A program made the translations under genes and the position numbers. From contig CAWKGV010000002.1 of the NCBI GenBank assembly GCA_963849305.1, positions 485,452 to 549,451 of the forward strand: 64,000 nucleotides of DNA. The letters are read 5' to 3'. This stretch comes from CAWKGV01 sp963849305 (lineage in GTDB: Bacteria > Pseudomonadota > Alphaproteobacteria > Acetobacterales > Acetobacteraceae). Positions within the stretch are counted from its first letter, which is position 1; every line of letters begins with the position of its first letter. The notes under the pieces are model-generated. The model ran no database searches and was not told the origin of the DNA. It saw only the letters and a program-made list of their open reading frames with translations. Shown piece after piece: positions 52,325 through 61,921 of this stretch.

Positions 52325-55300
52325 ATGCCCGCTCATGTCCTTCGCCTTGAAGTCGCGGAGTTCGCGGATCTCGACCACTGGCGCTGGGTGCTGAAGGACA
52401 GCGGCGGCGCCTTCTTGGCCGATCATTCCGTAGCGCTAAACCACGCCAATTCGAACTATGCGGCCATGGTCGATCTGCCAGGCCACCTGCGACACTACGC
52501 GACACCCCTCAACCGCGATGCGGACGAGCGTCGACTGATCCAGACGGTCGGCGCCTGGATTGGCGAGCAGGTGCTCGGCCGCAGCATAGGAGACAAGCTG
52601 ATTGAACGCGCGACTCCCTCCGTTGTGGTTCGCGTCGCGGTGCCGCCGCAGGGAGAGCGGCTGCTGGCGCTGCCACTCGAGATCGCGCGATTTGACGATA
52701 ATCCCCTCTCTGTTGCCGGCGTCAGCTTCATCTTTGAGACTACCGGCAAGCGGCCCCTCCCGGCCAATCCGGTCGGCGATCGGCTCCGCATCCTCGCCCT
52801 CTTCAGCCTGCCTCCGACCGGCAGCCCGCTCAATCTCCGGCGCGAGCGGCAGATGTTGCGTAGCTTGGTCCGTCGCCTGACCGGGGCCTGCGGTTCCGCA
52901 ATCGAGCTGCGCGTCCTGCAATACGGCGTGACGCGGTCCAGCTTGCGGGACGCTCTCGAGCAGGGCGAGAGCTGGGATGTAATCCACTTCTCCGGCCATG
53001 GGCAGCCGGGCTCTTTGGTGCTGGAAAAGCCCGATGGAAGTCCCGACCTGGTCCCCTCAACGGATCTCGCCAAACTGCTCCGTGAAGCTGGTAGCCGACT
53101 GAAGCTGGTGGTGCTTTCAGCCTGCCTGTCGGCGGCCGCGAGCATCGACCAGACGCTCGGCTGGCTCGGTTTCACGCCGGAAACAGTGGTGCATCGCGAC
53201 ACCGCCCCCGTGCCGCCAGCAGCGAAAGCGGGCAAGGCGGCGCCTATGGTGGCGCACGCCCTCACTGGTGCCCTCGACTGCGCGGTGCTGGCAATGCGCT
53301 ACGCCGTTGAGGACGAGTTCGCGATGACCCTCGGGGAGGCGCTCTACGACCGTCTGTTTAGACAGGGGCAGACGCTGCCGCGTGCCACCCAGCTCGCACT
53401 GCGCAGCGCCGTTACCGATAAAGGCGGGCTCCCGATTGTCGGGGCACTCTCCGCGGCTGCGCCCGCGCTCTTCGGCCCACGGGCGGCCGACCTGACGCTG
53501 GTGCCGCCCCAGCGCCCTCCGGGCCTTAGTCTCGACGACACGCTCGCCTATCTTCCGCGGCAGCCGGAGCATTTTGTCGGGCGCGTCGCGGCAATGACGC
53601 GGGCGAGCGTGGCGCTCGCTGCCGAAAGCCCCCAGAGCGGAGTCCTGTTTCACGGTATGGCCGGGGCGGGAAAGACCGGCTGTGCGGTGGAGCTGGCCTA
53701 CCATCATGCGGCGGCCGGTCGGTTCCGGGCTTTCGTCTGGTATGCCGCCCCCGAGCAGGGCAAAGACATCGTGCTGGCGCTGCGCGAGTTCGCGCTGGCG
53801 ATGGAGCGGCAGCTCCCCGGCTTGAGAATGGTCCACGTCGTTGATCGCATGGACACGCTTCGGGCCTGGCTGCCGCGTCTGGTGGAGGTGCTGGAATACA
53901 ATGCCCTCCTAATAGTGCTGGACAATGCAGAGAGCCTGCTGACCGAAGCCGGGCAGTGGAGGGATGAGCGCTGGGGTTTGTTGGTGGACGCGCTGCTGAC
54001 CCCCGGCGGTCTGTCGCGCGCGCTGCTAACCAGCCGCACCCGCCCCGTCAGCCTTCCGGTCTCGACCCAAGTCATTGCCGTGCACGCACTGCCGCGGGAC
54101 GAGGCGCTGCTGCTCGTGCGCGAGCTGCCGAACCTGCGGTGCCTGCTCGACGGCGGGATGCCGGGCCTGACCCAGGCGGCGGGACGTCAGCTGGTGCGCC
54201 GGGTGCTGCGTCTGGTGCAGGGCCACCCGAAGCTAATCCAACTGGCCGAGGCCCTGGCGAAGGAGCCGTCGCAGCTGACTGCGCAACTCGCCCGGTCAGA
54301 CGCGGCGCAAAGCAAGGGAGCCGGCGAGCTCGACGCCTTCTTCCAGGAAGGGGAGACGCGTTTCGATCCTGAGGCCTTCCTGGCGAGCCTGCGCGGCTGG
54401 ACCAGCGGAATCGCCGGCGCGCTGACCGAGGCGGCGCGGACGTTCTTCCATTTCCTCTGCGCCCTTGAGGAAGGCGATCGCGAGGGCTGGATGATCCAGG
54501 CGAACTGGGGCGGTGTGTGGCAGCGGCTTGGCTGTCCGGGGCCGGTGCCGGAGATTGCCGAACTGTTGACGTCGCTCGTGGCGACCGGACTGGTGGACAG
54601 GCAGACGACCGGGCCGCACGAGAACCAGTTCAAGCTGGTGATCCATCCGGGGGTGGCGGAGGCTGGCCGCGCCGAAGCCGGCGCCACAACCCTCCAGGCC
54701 GCCGTGGATCGCGAACTCGCCGCGATATGGCAACAATGTCAGGCGCTGGCTAGCGAAGAGCACGGCAGGAAACGAGCGGCAGGCTCAGCAATCGTGCGCG
54801 CCGGCCTCTCCGCTTTTCCCTATCTCGGCCGGTTGGCCGAATGGGGCAGTGCTTCGGCGATGCTGGAAAAGGCTGTAGCCCTGAACCAATCGCCTGACAT
54901 GATCGCCGCTGTCCTGCCGCTGGTGCGGCGCATCGCCGATGAGACCACCGGAACCGCCCGGGAGGCGACGGATCAAGGCTTCTTGGCCAAGGTCCTGGGG
55001 TTTGCCGGCCGTCTTGGCGAGGCCGAGGCTCTCCTGCGCGAGCTGATCGCGCACTCGGCCGGGCGCGGGAAATTCGCGACGGCCTCAACGGCTTCTGGCG
55101 ACCTTGTAAACCTGCTCTTGCACACTGCCCGGCCCAAGTCGGCCTTGCGGGTCGTGGAGCACAAGACGGACTACACCCGGCGTGCCGGTCATGGTCCTTG
55201 GACACAGCTGTTGGATGAGGTGATGCGTCTTCAGATCCTCAATGCTCTCGGAAAGCATGCGGAGGTGCTGGGCCGAGTGACGGAGCTCCGCGAGCAGATG

Positions 55301-56080
55301 CACGGAATGCCAGATCCGCCCGAACAGAACGAGTCGGTCGCGATCTGGAATGTGCGCGAGGTGACGTGGGATACCGGCCGCAATGCCGCGCAGCATCTTG
55401 GCGAAGGACGGCGGGCGATCAGCCTTAATGCCGAAGTTATTCGGAGCATGGAAAATCGCGGTGCCGGGTTGTTCGAACAGGCGCGCGCCCGGTTCAATGA
55501 CTTCGCTCCGCTGCTGCGTTTGAGGCGATATGATGAGGCACGTGAGCTGCTCCGGTGTTGCCGGGCAGTATTTGAGCAGGAGAACGACGTAGCATCCCTA
55601 GGGGCGGTATTTTCGGCGCTCGCCACAGTGGAAGTTGAGCTGAGCCGTCACGATGCGGCGAAGCTTTTCGAGGAGACCGCACTTAGTTACAAGTATGTAA
55701 ATGCAACGCCTGAGGCGATTGCCGTCAGCCATTCCAACCTGGGCACCTATCTTAGCCAGGTCGGCGCTGACTGGCGCGACGCCCTCGGCCACCAACTCGC
55801 GGCTGCGCTGATCCACGCTGCGACATGGTCGGGCACACTGGGGCAAACTACCGCGGCCCTAGCGGATGATCTTCGCCGAGCCGGCGAGCAAGCTCGATTG
55901 GCTCTTCCGCCCGACTTTGCCACCCTCTGCGCGATCGTGCAGAAGGTCGAAGGCGTTCGTTTCAAGGAGCTGATGGGGAGGGTGACACCCGCCAAATCGA
56001 GCTTGGATGAGCAGCTTCAGGCCGTCATTGGGAAGGCAGTCGAACAAGCGAGCGCCGATGGCGGAGCCTCTCCGAACTGA
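52325..56080 (+). CDS. CHAT protease - STAND-type NTPase - TPR protein
   Basis: 1251 aa. Residues about 1-150 are a leading alpha/beta region. Residues 150-400 form a caspase-like CHAT domain with the catalytic His in VIHFSGHGQ (H225) and Cys in VVLSACLSAAAS (C267). Residues 415-690 are a P-loop module: FVGR, Walker A GMAGAGKT (444-451), Walker B LLIVLDNAESLL (D533), and ALLTSRTRP, as in NB-ARC/STAND ATPases. Residues about 700-800 look like a winged-helix region, and about 850-1190 are TPR-like helical repeats that could sense a trigger. Such proteins are known or suspected to act in antiphage defence or programmed death. The next gene is an Mrr-type nuclease. The start ATG 52325 has only a weak ribosome site. 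Confidence 0.85.
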   Translation: MPAHVLRLEVAEFADLDHWRWVLKDSGGAFLADHSVALNHANSNYAAMVDLPGHLRHYATPLNRDADERRLIQTVGAWIGEQVLGRSIGDKLIERATPSVVVRVAVPPQGERLLALPLEIARFDDNPLSVAGVSFIFETTGKRPLPANPVGDRLRILALFSLPPTGSPLNLRRERQMLRSLVRRLTGACGSAIELRVLQYGVTRSSLRDALEQGESWDVIHFSGHGQPGSLVLEKPDGSPDLVPSTDLAKLLREAGSRLKLVVLSACLSAAASIDQTLGWLGFTPETVVHRDTAPVPPAAKAGKAAPMVAHALTGALDCAVLAMRYAVEDEFAMTLGEALYDRLFRQGQTLPRATQLALRSAVTDKGGLPIVGALSAAAPALFGPRAADLTLVPPQRPPGLSLDDTLAYLPRQPEHFVGRVAAMTRASVALAAESPQSGVLFHGMAGAGKTGCAVELAYHHAAAGRFRAFVWYAAPEQGKDIVLALREFALAMERQLPGLRMVHVVDRMDTLRAWLPRLVEVLEYNALLIVLDNAESLLTEAGQWRDERWGLLVDALLTPGGLSRALLTSRTRPVSLPVSTQVIAVHALPRDEALLLVRELPNLRCLLDGGMPGLTQAAGRQLVRRVLRLVQGHPKLIQLAEALAKEPSQLTAQLARSDAAQSKGAGELDAFFQEGETRFDPEAFLASLRGWTSGIAGALTEAARTFFHFLCALEEGDREGWMIQANWGGVWQRLGCPGPVPEIAELLTSLVATGLVDRQTTGPHENQFKLVIHPGVAEAGRAEAGATTLQAAVDRELAAIWQQCQALASEEHGRKRAAGSAIVRAGLSAFPYLGRLAEWGSASAMLEKAVALNQSPDMIAAVLPLVRRIADETTGTAREATDQGFLAKVLGFAGRLGEAEALLRELIAHSAGRGKFATASTASGDLVNLLLHTARPKSALRVVEHKTDYTRRAGHGPWTQLLDEVMRLQILNALGKHAEVLGRVTELREQMHGMPDPPEQNESVAIWNVREVTWDTGRNAAQHLGEGRRAISLNAEVIRSMENRGAGLFEQARARFNDFAPLLRLRRYDEARELLRCCRAVFEQENDVASLGAVFSALATVEVELSRHDAAKLFEETALSYKYVNATPEAIAVSHSNLGTYLSQVGADWRDALGHQLAAALIHAATWSGTLGQTTAALADDLRRAGEQARLALPPDFATLCAIVQKVEGVRFKELMGRVTPAKSSLDEQLQAVIGKAVEQASADGGASPN

Positions 56081-56206
56081 CCGCGGCCTAACCGGATCAG
56101 CGGTGTCTCTTTGGCTGACAACACCGGGGCTTGTCTAAACGAGGACAAGTCCGGAGCAGCCTGTATTCGGCACCGCTCCCGCGGGCCATATCGCATTGGA
56201 GGCATC

Positions 56207-57148
56207 TTGCCGATTCCGACCTACGACATGCTGATGCTGCCGGTGCTGCGCCTTTGCGCCGAGAAGGTTTGGCACATGCGCGACCTGGTAGCCCGGGTCA
56301 CCGACGACCTAGGGCTCACCCAGGAAGAACGTGACCAGCAGACACCAAGCGGGGGCGCCACGATCATCGCCAGCCGCGTCCACTGGGCCAAGACCTACCT
56401 GAAGCAGGCGGGCCTGTTGGAGCAGCCGAAACGTGGCGTAGTGCGGCTATCCCAACGCGGACAGGAGGTTCTGAACAGCAACCCTGCGAGGATCGATACC
56501 GCGCTGCTGCAGCGGTTTGACGAGTTCCGTTCCTTTCTCAGCAGAACGAAGTCCGACAACGGACCAACCTCAGCGCCAACTCCGGTCGCGGCGGCGATAG
56601 CCGAGCCGTCCAACACACCCGAGGAGCAGATTGCCGCAGCATCCAGAACCCTCGACAAATCACTGCGGGATGCGTTGCTAGCCCGAATACTCGAAGGATC
56701 TCCCGTTTTTTTCGAAAAGATGATCGTCGACCTTTTGCTGGCCATGGGCTACGGCGGTTCCAGAATTGACGCTGGCGAGCAGCTAGGTGGAACTGGAGAT
56801 GGCGGCGTTGATGGTGTCATTCGCGAGGACCAGCTGGGCCTCGATCGCGTCTACCTCCAAGCCAAGCGCTATCAGCCAACCAACACGGTCGGGAGCGAGG
56901 CGGTGCACGCATTCATCGGCGCCCTGGTGGGCAAGGGCGCACATAAAGGCGTCCTCATCACAACCTCGACCTTTTCGAAGGCCGCGCGGAACGCCGCCAA
57001 TCAGTCGGGATCGCTGCGCCTCGTGTTGATTGACGGCGATACCCTGACAACACTGATGGTTCGCTTCAATGTGGGCGTCCGGGTGGCGCGGACCGTCGAC
57101 ATAAAGCGGGTTGATCTCGACTATTTCGAGGATGCGGAGACCGAGTAA
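56207..57148 (+). CDS. mrr: Mrr-type restriction endonuclease
   Basis: 313 aa from TTG 56207, chosen because TTGGAGG lies directly upstream and because the protein then begins MPIPTYDMLMLPVLRLCAE, as Mrr does. Residues 1-90 are the Mrr_N winged-helix domain (ASRVHWAKTYLKQAGLL). Residues about 150-290 are the Mrr_cat PD-(D/E)xK domain: FFEKMIVDLLLAMGYGG, GGTGDGGVDGVI (D202) and VYLQAKRYQP (Q218-x-K220). It cuts modified or otherwise foreign DNA. It follows the CHAT-STAND gene by 126 bp on the same strand, suggesting a shared defence locus. Confidence 0.88.
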   Translation: MPIPTYDMLMLPVLRLCAEKVWHMRDLVARVTDDLGLTQEERDQQTPSGGATIIASRVHWAKTYLKQAGLLEQPKRGVVRLSQRGQEVLNSNPARIDTALLQRFDEFRSFLSRTKSDNGPTSAPTPVAAAIAEPSNTPEEQIAAASRTLDKSLRDALLARILEGSPVFFEKMIVDLLLAMGYGGSRIDAGEQLGGTGDGGVDGVIREDQLGLDRVYLQAKRYQPTNTVGSEAVHAFIGALVGKGAHKGVLITTSTFSKAARNAANQSGSLRLVLIDGDTLTTLMVRFNVGVRVARTVDIKRVDLDYFEDAETE

Positions 57149-57726
57149 CGGCGGGAAAAGATGCGGCCCGGCTTACTCCGGCGATGGCCGAGGCGGTCGG
57201 ACGGGGTCCACCGCAGGGGTCGGGGCAGGACAAGGAGATTGGACATCTCGCCGTTGGCCCAGCGCAGCCGCCGCAGAAGACCAGACGCCCCCTAATGCGG
57301 CTGAGCGCTGGGCGTCTGGCGAGCCTGCGGGTGCGTCGGCTGGAGGACCAGGACAGTCGATTATGCGTCGCCTCCGCTTTAGGGTCCGCCGTTGGCTGGC
57401 GCTGGGCTGGCCGCCGGTTCGCTCAGGGTCGCCAAGGTGGTCCGGCGGGTCCCCCAGCGTGGTCCCGACGATGGAGCTCGGGGAAAAAGGCAGTTCGCGT
57501 ATGACGTTGCGGACACAATCCGACCCTCTTTAGTGCTCCGCTCAATGCTGCCGTTGTAGCCACCACGCGACGCAGCCCACTCGCTCCCAGGTATCTTTGG
57601 CTGGCCTCCAGGCCACGATCGGACTCGCCCTGCAAACTCGGCAAGGCCTGCAGAACATCCCGCCGACAGCTCCTCATGCGCCATAAGGCGCCACAGCGGG
57701 CCGCCCAGGGCCACTGTGCCATGGCC
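57149..57726. other. Island intergenic region after mrr
   Basis: 578 bp between convergent genes. Several open frames cross it, but none has a credible start, ribosome site or family resemblance. GC-rich. Nothing supported. Confidence 0.4.
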
Positions 57727-59287
57727 CTACTTCGGGCCTGCCTCGAGCGCGGAGGCCGCTGTATCGGGGCCCAGAGTCACGCGCGGGCTACCGGGCGCCC
57801 CCTCCACCGTCCACCTAATCCGCACCTTGGCGAAGTACGAGAAAGCGGCGTCAAGGTCGCTGGCTGCGGCTCGCCAAGCTACCTTCGGAACGATCAGACC
57901 ATCGTGCATCGGGAGGGCCAGCACACCGCGCCCCCGGATAGCGCCCATGGCGCCCGTCAGGGCCTCCGCCTCAATGGCCATGAGGCGATGCGTCAGGAGC
58001 CTTTCGGGCGTCCCTAGGTGGCACAGCCGGTCCAGCCCTGCCGCCCCTGCGACGGCTCGCGCTGGCTGATGTAGGAAGGGGTAGCGGTCGCAAATCAGCC
58101 GCCCAACTTCCTTGGCATTGTGGTTCGGCAGCTCGGGGCTGTTCTTGATCGCCTTGGGTGCCCAGCGCCGCACCGGTGTTCCCTTGCCGAGCGTGCCGGT
58201 GATCCACGTCTTGACGACCGAGCGGGGCACGCTGGGGACCTCATACGGGTCGCCTTCGGGCAACGGCAGACCCAGCAGGCCGTGCATGATTGACAGGTGC
58301 GACGCCTTCACGTCCACCTCCGCCACGGGCTCGCCATTTATCGTAATGCGGGCGAGCCGCTCCGACTTCAGGAATGACCTGGTAGACGCCCTCGCGACCG
58401 GCGGCTTGCCATCGACCGCCGAGCAGCGGCCCCTCAGTGAAGACCCGATACCAGCGCGGGGGCAGACAGCCGCGCACGTCATGTTCTGCCGCGAATGCGT
58501 TGGTCTCCCCGACGTCGCGTCCGATGCGCTCGGCTTGGTCACCGAGCCTCCCACGAGGAAGCGGCTGCTTGTCCTTCCGGCCCCGCTGCTTGATGGCGAA
58601 GACTCGCACGGGGTTCGGAACCGGCGGGGGCGCGGTGGGGATGATGTCAGCGAAGTCCGTTTGGACCGTCGCGGGGTTGACGCCGGAGCGTGCCGCTAGG
58701 GCAAGCAATGCCGGCGATGGCCAGTAGCGCGGTGCCCTGCCAAGAAAGACGTCCCCGTCTCCGAACGAGAACGCCCCGTAGCGGATCGCCTTGGCGGACC
58801 GCAGCAGGCCCAGCGCGATCAGACCGTCGGCCGCAGCGATGAACTGGCGGGCGCCCACTGGACTGCCGCTGAAGTCGGCGGTGGCACGACTGCGGCACAC
58901 GGCCCCGGGTTCGTCTCGCCCCCAACGCCGCAGCAGACCCCCGATGATGGCCCCGACGGCGGCTTGTAGCTTCTCCTGGCCAGCTTTGCGCCGGCTGTTC
59001 TGACGCGCCTCACAGGCCGTCTCGTGGGCCATCACCCGGGCGGTAAGTTCCGAGACCAGCGAAGTGGCCCCCTGAGAGGCGGCGAGGGCGCTCAGCGGCA
59101 GCCATCGGGCGTTCCGGAGTTCGTCTGGCGGCAGGCTTGACGGTGGCTCCCGCCACTCCCTGGCCCCATCCTCAAAAACGTTTCGCGTTACCCTCCCGGG
59201 GACCCCAACGCCCTTAGGCGCTAAGGGAGCGATGGAGAGAGAAGTCCAAGGGGGAGAAGACGCAATGGGAGGCTGGAGGTCGTCCAT
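57727..59287 (-). pseudogene. Possible DNA-polymerase-A-like/replication protein, frameshifted
   Basis: The first part (59287 to about 58375) starts MDDLQPPIASSPPW and contains VYQVI near the break; the second (about 58380 to 57727) continues FLKSERLARITINGEPVAEV in another frame. A single-base change at about 58365-58380 would join them into about 520 aa. The second part has VAEVDVKASHLSIMHGLLGL (an acidic residue in a motif-A-like strand), LIDRYPFLH-type helices and GVLALPMHDGLIVP (a motif-C-like MHD). This pattern recalls divergent family-A polymerase palms found in plasmids and phages. The assignment is by eye and tentative. It is convergent with mrr and lies on the same strand as the recombinase. 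Confidence 0.45.
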
Positions 59288-59491
59288 AAAGAGGTCCTGA
59301 GGTGGGAGTAGGGGTGATCGGACCCGAGCCATCCCGGGATGTTCTCTTTCAACGATACGATCACCGGGCCGCGATATCTCCGGTTCGACCTCGAACCAAT
59401 TTAACCCGCTCCACTGCAACGCCGCTACTGGAAAGGCCGTAGAAGCAGGGATTTAGTGTGCCGGGCCTGTCCAGATGCGAGGTGCTTCCGA

Positions 59492-60091
59492 CTACCCAGT
59501 CGTCGCTCGGGCCTCTCCCCTTTGCGCCTCGACCGCCGCTTGGCCAGTCTCCCCCAGGATGCGGTAAACACTCGCCCGGCCGATTCCGAGGCGTCGCGCG
59601 ATGTCCACCGGGCGGACCCCTTCAGCCTTCAGCCGTGTCACCTCCGTCGTCTGCCGACGGGCTGTTGGAGCACGGCCCTGGTATTTGCCGTCGGCTTTGG
59701 CCTTGGCGATCCCCTCGCGCTGGCGCTCTAGCATCAGCCGGCGCTCGAAGCTGGCCACCGCACCGAAGACATGGAAGATCAGCTCGCCCGTGGCGGACGA
59801 CGTGTCCATGTCGGGATCGAGAACTTTCAGGCCCACGCCCTTGGCTCGGAGCCGGGCCGTGATCTGCATGAGGTTCTCCATGCTGCGGGCCAGGCGGTCC
59901 AGCCGCGTCACTATCAGCCGGTCACCCTCCCGGACGAACTCTAGGACGGCCTCAAGGCGCTCCCTGAGAGCCATCGACGACACCCGCTCGCAGAACACCT
60001 TCTCGCATCCCGCGGCCTTCAGGTCCCGTTCCTGAGCCGCCAGACCGGCTTCTTGTTCGACGGTCGACGTCCTCGCGTATCCCACTAGCAT
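59492..60091 (-). CDS. Serine recombinase (resolvase/invertase)
   Basis: 199 aa. The catalytic domain starts MLVGYARTSTVEQEAGLAAQ, with Ser in ARTS, then RLIVTRLDRLARSMENL (the conserved Arg region) and the E helix FGAVASFERRLMLERQREGI. A C-terminal helix-turn-helix, RPVDIARRLGIGRASVYRIL, binds DNA. It is the size and layout of Tn3-type resolvases and Gin/Hin invertases. It probably acts at sites in the upstream region 60092-60180. Confidence 0.93.
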   Translation of the reverse strand: MLVGYARTSTVEQEAGLAAQERDLKAAGCEKVFCERVSSMALRERLEAVLEFVREGDRLIVTRLDRLARSMENLMQITARLRAKGVGLKVLDPDMDTSSATGELIFHVFGAVASFERRLMLERQREGIAKAKADGKYQGRAPTARRQTTEVTRLKAEGVRPVDIARRLGIGRASVYRILGETGQAAVEAQRGEARATTG

Positions 60092-60100
60092 CGCTGCCCT

Positions 60101-60172
60101 CGTGTCTCACTGGCTCATTAGGATAGTGATACATTCCGCTCCAAAAAGCAATGTCAATTCGTATGGGACACG
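60101..60172. promoter_or_regulatory. Possible recombination/operator site upstream of the serine recombinase
   Basis: CGTGTCTC (60101) and GGGACACG (60165) form an inverted repeat with 7 of 8 bases matching, around a locally AT-rich stretch that is also the likely promoter. The position directly upstream of a resolvase gene is where a res site would be expected. Confidence 0.3.
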
Positions 60173-60313
60173 TTCCAGCGCTCGCTCGGTGACTTGCTAG
60201 GGCAGGGGAATGTGAGACAAGTCGGGCGGGTTCGGACTGTGCCGACCCGGCGGCAAGGGGATGGAGTCGCCTATAGCTCTGGCTTCGGCTTCCTCCCGAA
60301 GGAGCCTTAGGAG

Positions 60314-61921
60314 ATGGACCTGACAGGCGAGGCCGGCAAACACGTGGCAGAGGGGCTCAATACGTTCCTTGTTGCGCATTTGGGGCCGGCTGGGGCGGCC
60401 CTCATTTGGACGCTGGTCTGGGTGATGGGGGCCGCGCTGGCTTTGATTTTCGCGCGCTACGTTGGTGTGCTCGGCGCCGGCGACGCGGCGGAGGGCAGCC
60501 TGGAGCGGCGGGCCTATGACAACCTGCGTTCCAGCTTACAGGAAGGCGGGGTGCCGACGCGCGTCTACGGCCAATTGCTGACCGCGTTCCTGAACAGGGT
60601 CGATCGGCTCTTCGGCGATGACGACAAGGCTGACCTAAGCCTCTTTCCCCACTTCTTCGGCATGCGCGGAGCTTACCCGCTCTGGACCGCCGCCGCCTTC
60701 GACCGTTGTCTGCTCTTGTCTCTCCTGTATCCGATCGTGAGTATTTTTGTGATCTGGGCGATTTCTGGCCACGTGGGCCCCGCCGAGGCATCCTTGAGGT
60801 TGGCGAGAGGCACGGTTTGGTGGCAGCGAGGTGTGTTGGTCGGTGGCCTCGCGACTTCCCTGTATTTTTGGTGGCAGGCTGGTAAAAGCTCGGGCTGGTG
60901 GAGCGTTCTCTGGTGCGTTGCTGCTGCGATTACTGGCGGTGTCGCTGGCGCTGGCGCTGGCGCTGGCGCTGAGGCTGGCGTTGTCGGTATCGGTGTCGGT
61001 GTCGCTGGCGCTAGCGCTGTCGCTGGCGCTGTCATTGTCGCTGTCGCTGTCGCTTTCGCTGTCGGTGTCGCTGTCGCTGTCGCTGGCGCTGGCGCTGGCG
61101 CTGCCGGTCTCTTTGTCGCTGTCGATCTCCTTGTCATTGTCGCTGTCTCGATACTATCGGATCTCTCGGCAAGTCGGCGATGGCAGGGGGCATTGCTCGC
61201 CGCGTTTAGTTGTCTGATGGTTGTCATCGTCGGCTTCCTCGCTTTCGACCTGTCCTCCTCACCGGCATGGGACGCCGCCGGGCCAATGCTCCTGTTCTTC
61301 GGCCTACTCACGCTGCTTAACGCGCCCTTCGATTGGCTCTCGCTCGGCCTCACGAGGGCGTTGTTGCGCCGGGGCGTGGAGCTTGGGGGCTGGTGGCCAT
61401 ACGGATTGGCGGTGCTCGACGCGGCCCTCGCGCTCCTCATTCTGGTTATGCTTGCCGGGGCTATGGTGATCGGCGTGCAAACATTCGACTTCGCGGCCAC
61501 ACTTGGTGGCGGCCCACCTATCCTGCCGTTCAATCGGCTCCTGGACGATATCGCCCAAAGCCCTGGCGACCCCGTCCATTGGTGGATTTACGCGCTGCTG
61601 CTGACCACCCTGATCCCGAGCCTGGCCAACCTCCTGATCGGCGCGGTCTCGCTGACGCGCGGCGTGCCCGGCCTCTCAAGCGTGCTGCTGCGCTTTATCC
61701 CGGTCGGTGCCGCCGTGCCCACGTTCGAGCGCGCCTGGATCGCTGCCGTGCTGACGTCGCAGTGGGTAATCGGGGTAGCCCTCACGCTGGGCGCGCTGGG
61801 CGGGCTTGGGTTTCTGGTAGCATGGGTCGTTCCGGAGATCGGAACCTTGTTCCTGGAGTATGGCCGGGCAATCGCCAATCTCGATCTTCCACACCAGGCT
61901 TGGACGATTGTTCGAGGCTGA
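60314..61921 (+). CDS. Polytopic membrane protein with a low-complexity Gly/Ala/Val tract
   Basis: 535 aa with about nine hydrophobic segments. ATG 60314 follows AAGGAG. Residues about 208-280 are a tract of alternating Gly/Ala/Val with dipeptide-like periodicity (VGIGVGVAGASAVAGAVIVA), encoded by GCTGGC/GCTGTC/GTCGCT hexanucleotides, and it would itself span the membrane. The regions on both sides are ordinary membrane protein: LERRAYDNLRSSLQEGGVP in an N-terminal loop, FNRLLDDIAQSPGDPVHWW and TRGVPGLSSVLLRFIP later. The function is unknown. A pentapeptide-repeat membrane protein lies downstream. Confidence 0.75.
   Translation: MDLTGEAGKHVAEGLNTFLVAHLGPAGAALIWTLVWVMGAALALIFARYVGVLGAGDAAEGSLERRAYDNLRSSLQEGGVPTRVYGQLLTAFLNRVDRLFGDDDKADLSLFPHFFGMRGAYPLWTAAAFDRCLLLSLLYPIVSIFVIWAISGHVGPAEASLRLARGTVWWQRGVLVGGLATSLYFWWQAGKSSGWWSVLWCVAAAITGGVAGAGAGAGAEAGVVGIGVGVAGASAVAGAVIVAVAVAFAVGVAVAVAGAGAGAAGLFVAVDLLVIVAVSILSDLSASRRWQGALLAAFSCLMVVIVGFLAFDLSSSPAWDAAGPMLLFFGLLTLLNAPFDWLSLGLTRALLRRGVELGGWWPYGLAVLDAALALLILVMLAGAMVIGVQTFDFAATLGGGPPILPFNRLLDDIAQSPGDPVHWWIYALLLTTLIPSLANLLIGAVSLTRGVPGLSSVLLRFIPVGAAVPTFERAWIAAVLTSQWVIGVALTLGALGGLGFLVAWVVPEIGTLFLEYGRAIANLDLPHQAWTIVRG
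60936..61150 (+). repeat. Imperfect hexanucleotide repeat tract (GCTGGC/GCTGTC)
   Basis: About 215 bp built from 6-bp units of GCTGGC, GCTGTC, GGTGTC and variants. The period is a multiple of three, so slippage changes the protein length without breaking the frame. Similar runs also occur as (GCTGTC)n blocks within it. Confidence 0.85.

Noticed and set aside
57423..57722. 99-aa minus-strand frame after mrr
   Set aside because: Low-complexity Arg/Ala/Gly composition typical of shadow frames and no start signal.
60936..61150. Possible CRISPR or non-coding satellite
   Set aside because: The 6-bp units have no spacers and keep one long open frame within a membrane protein gene.
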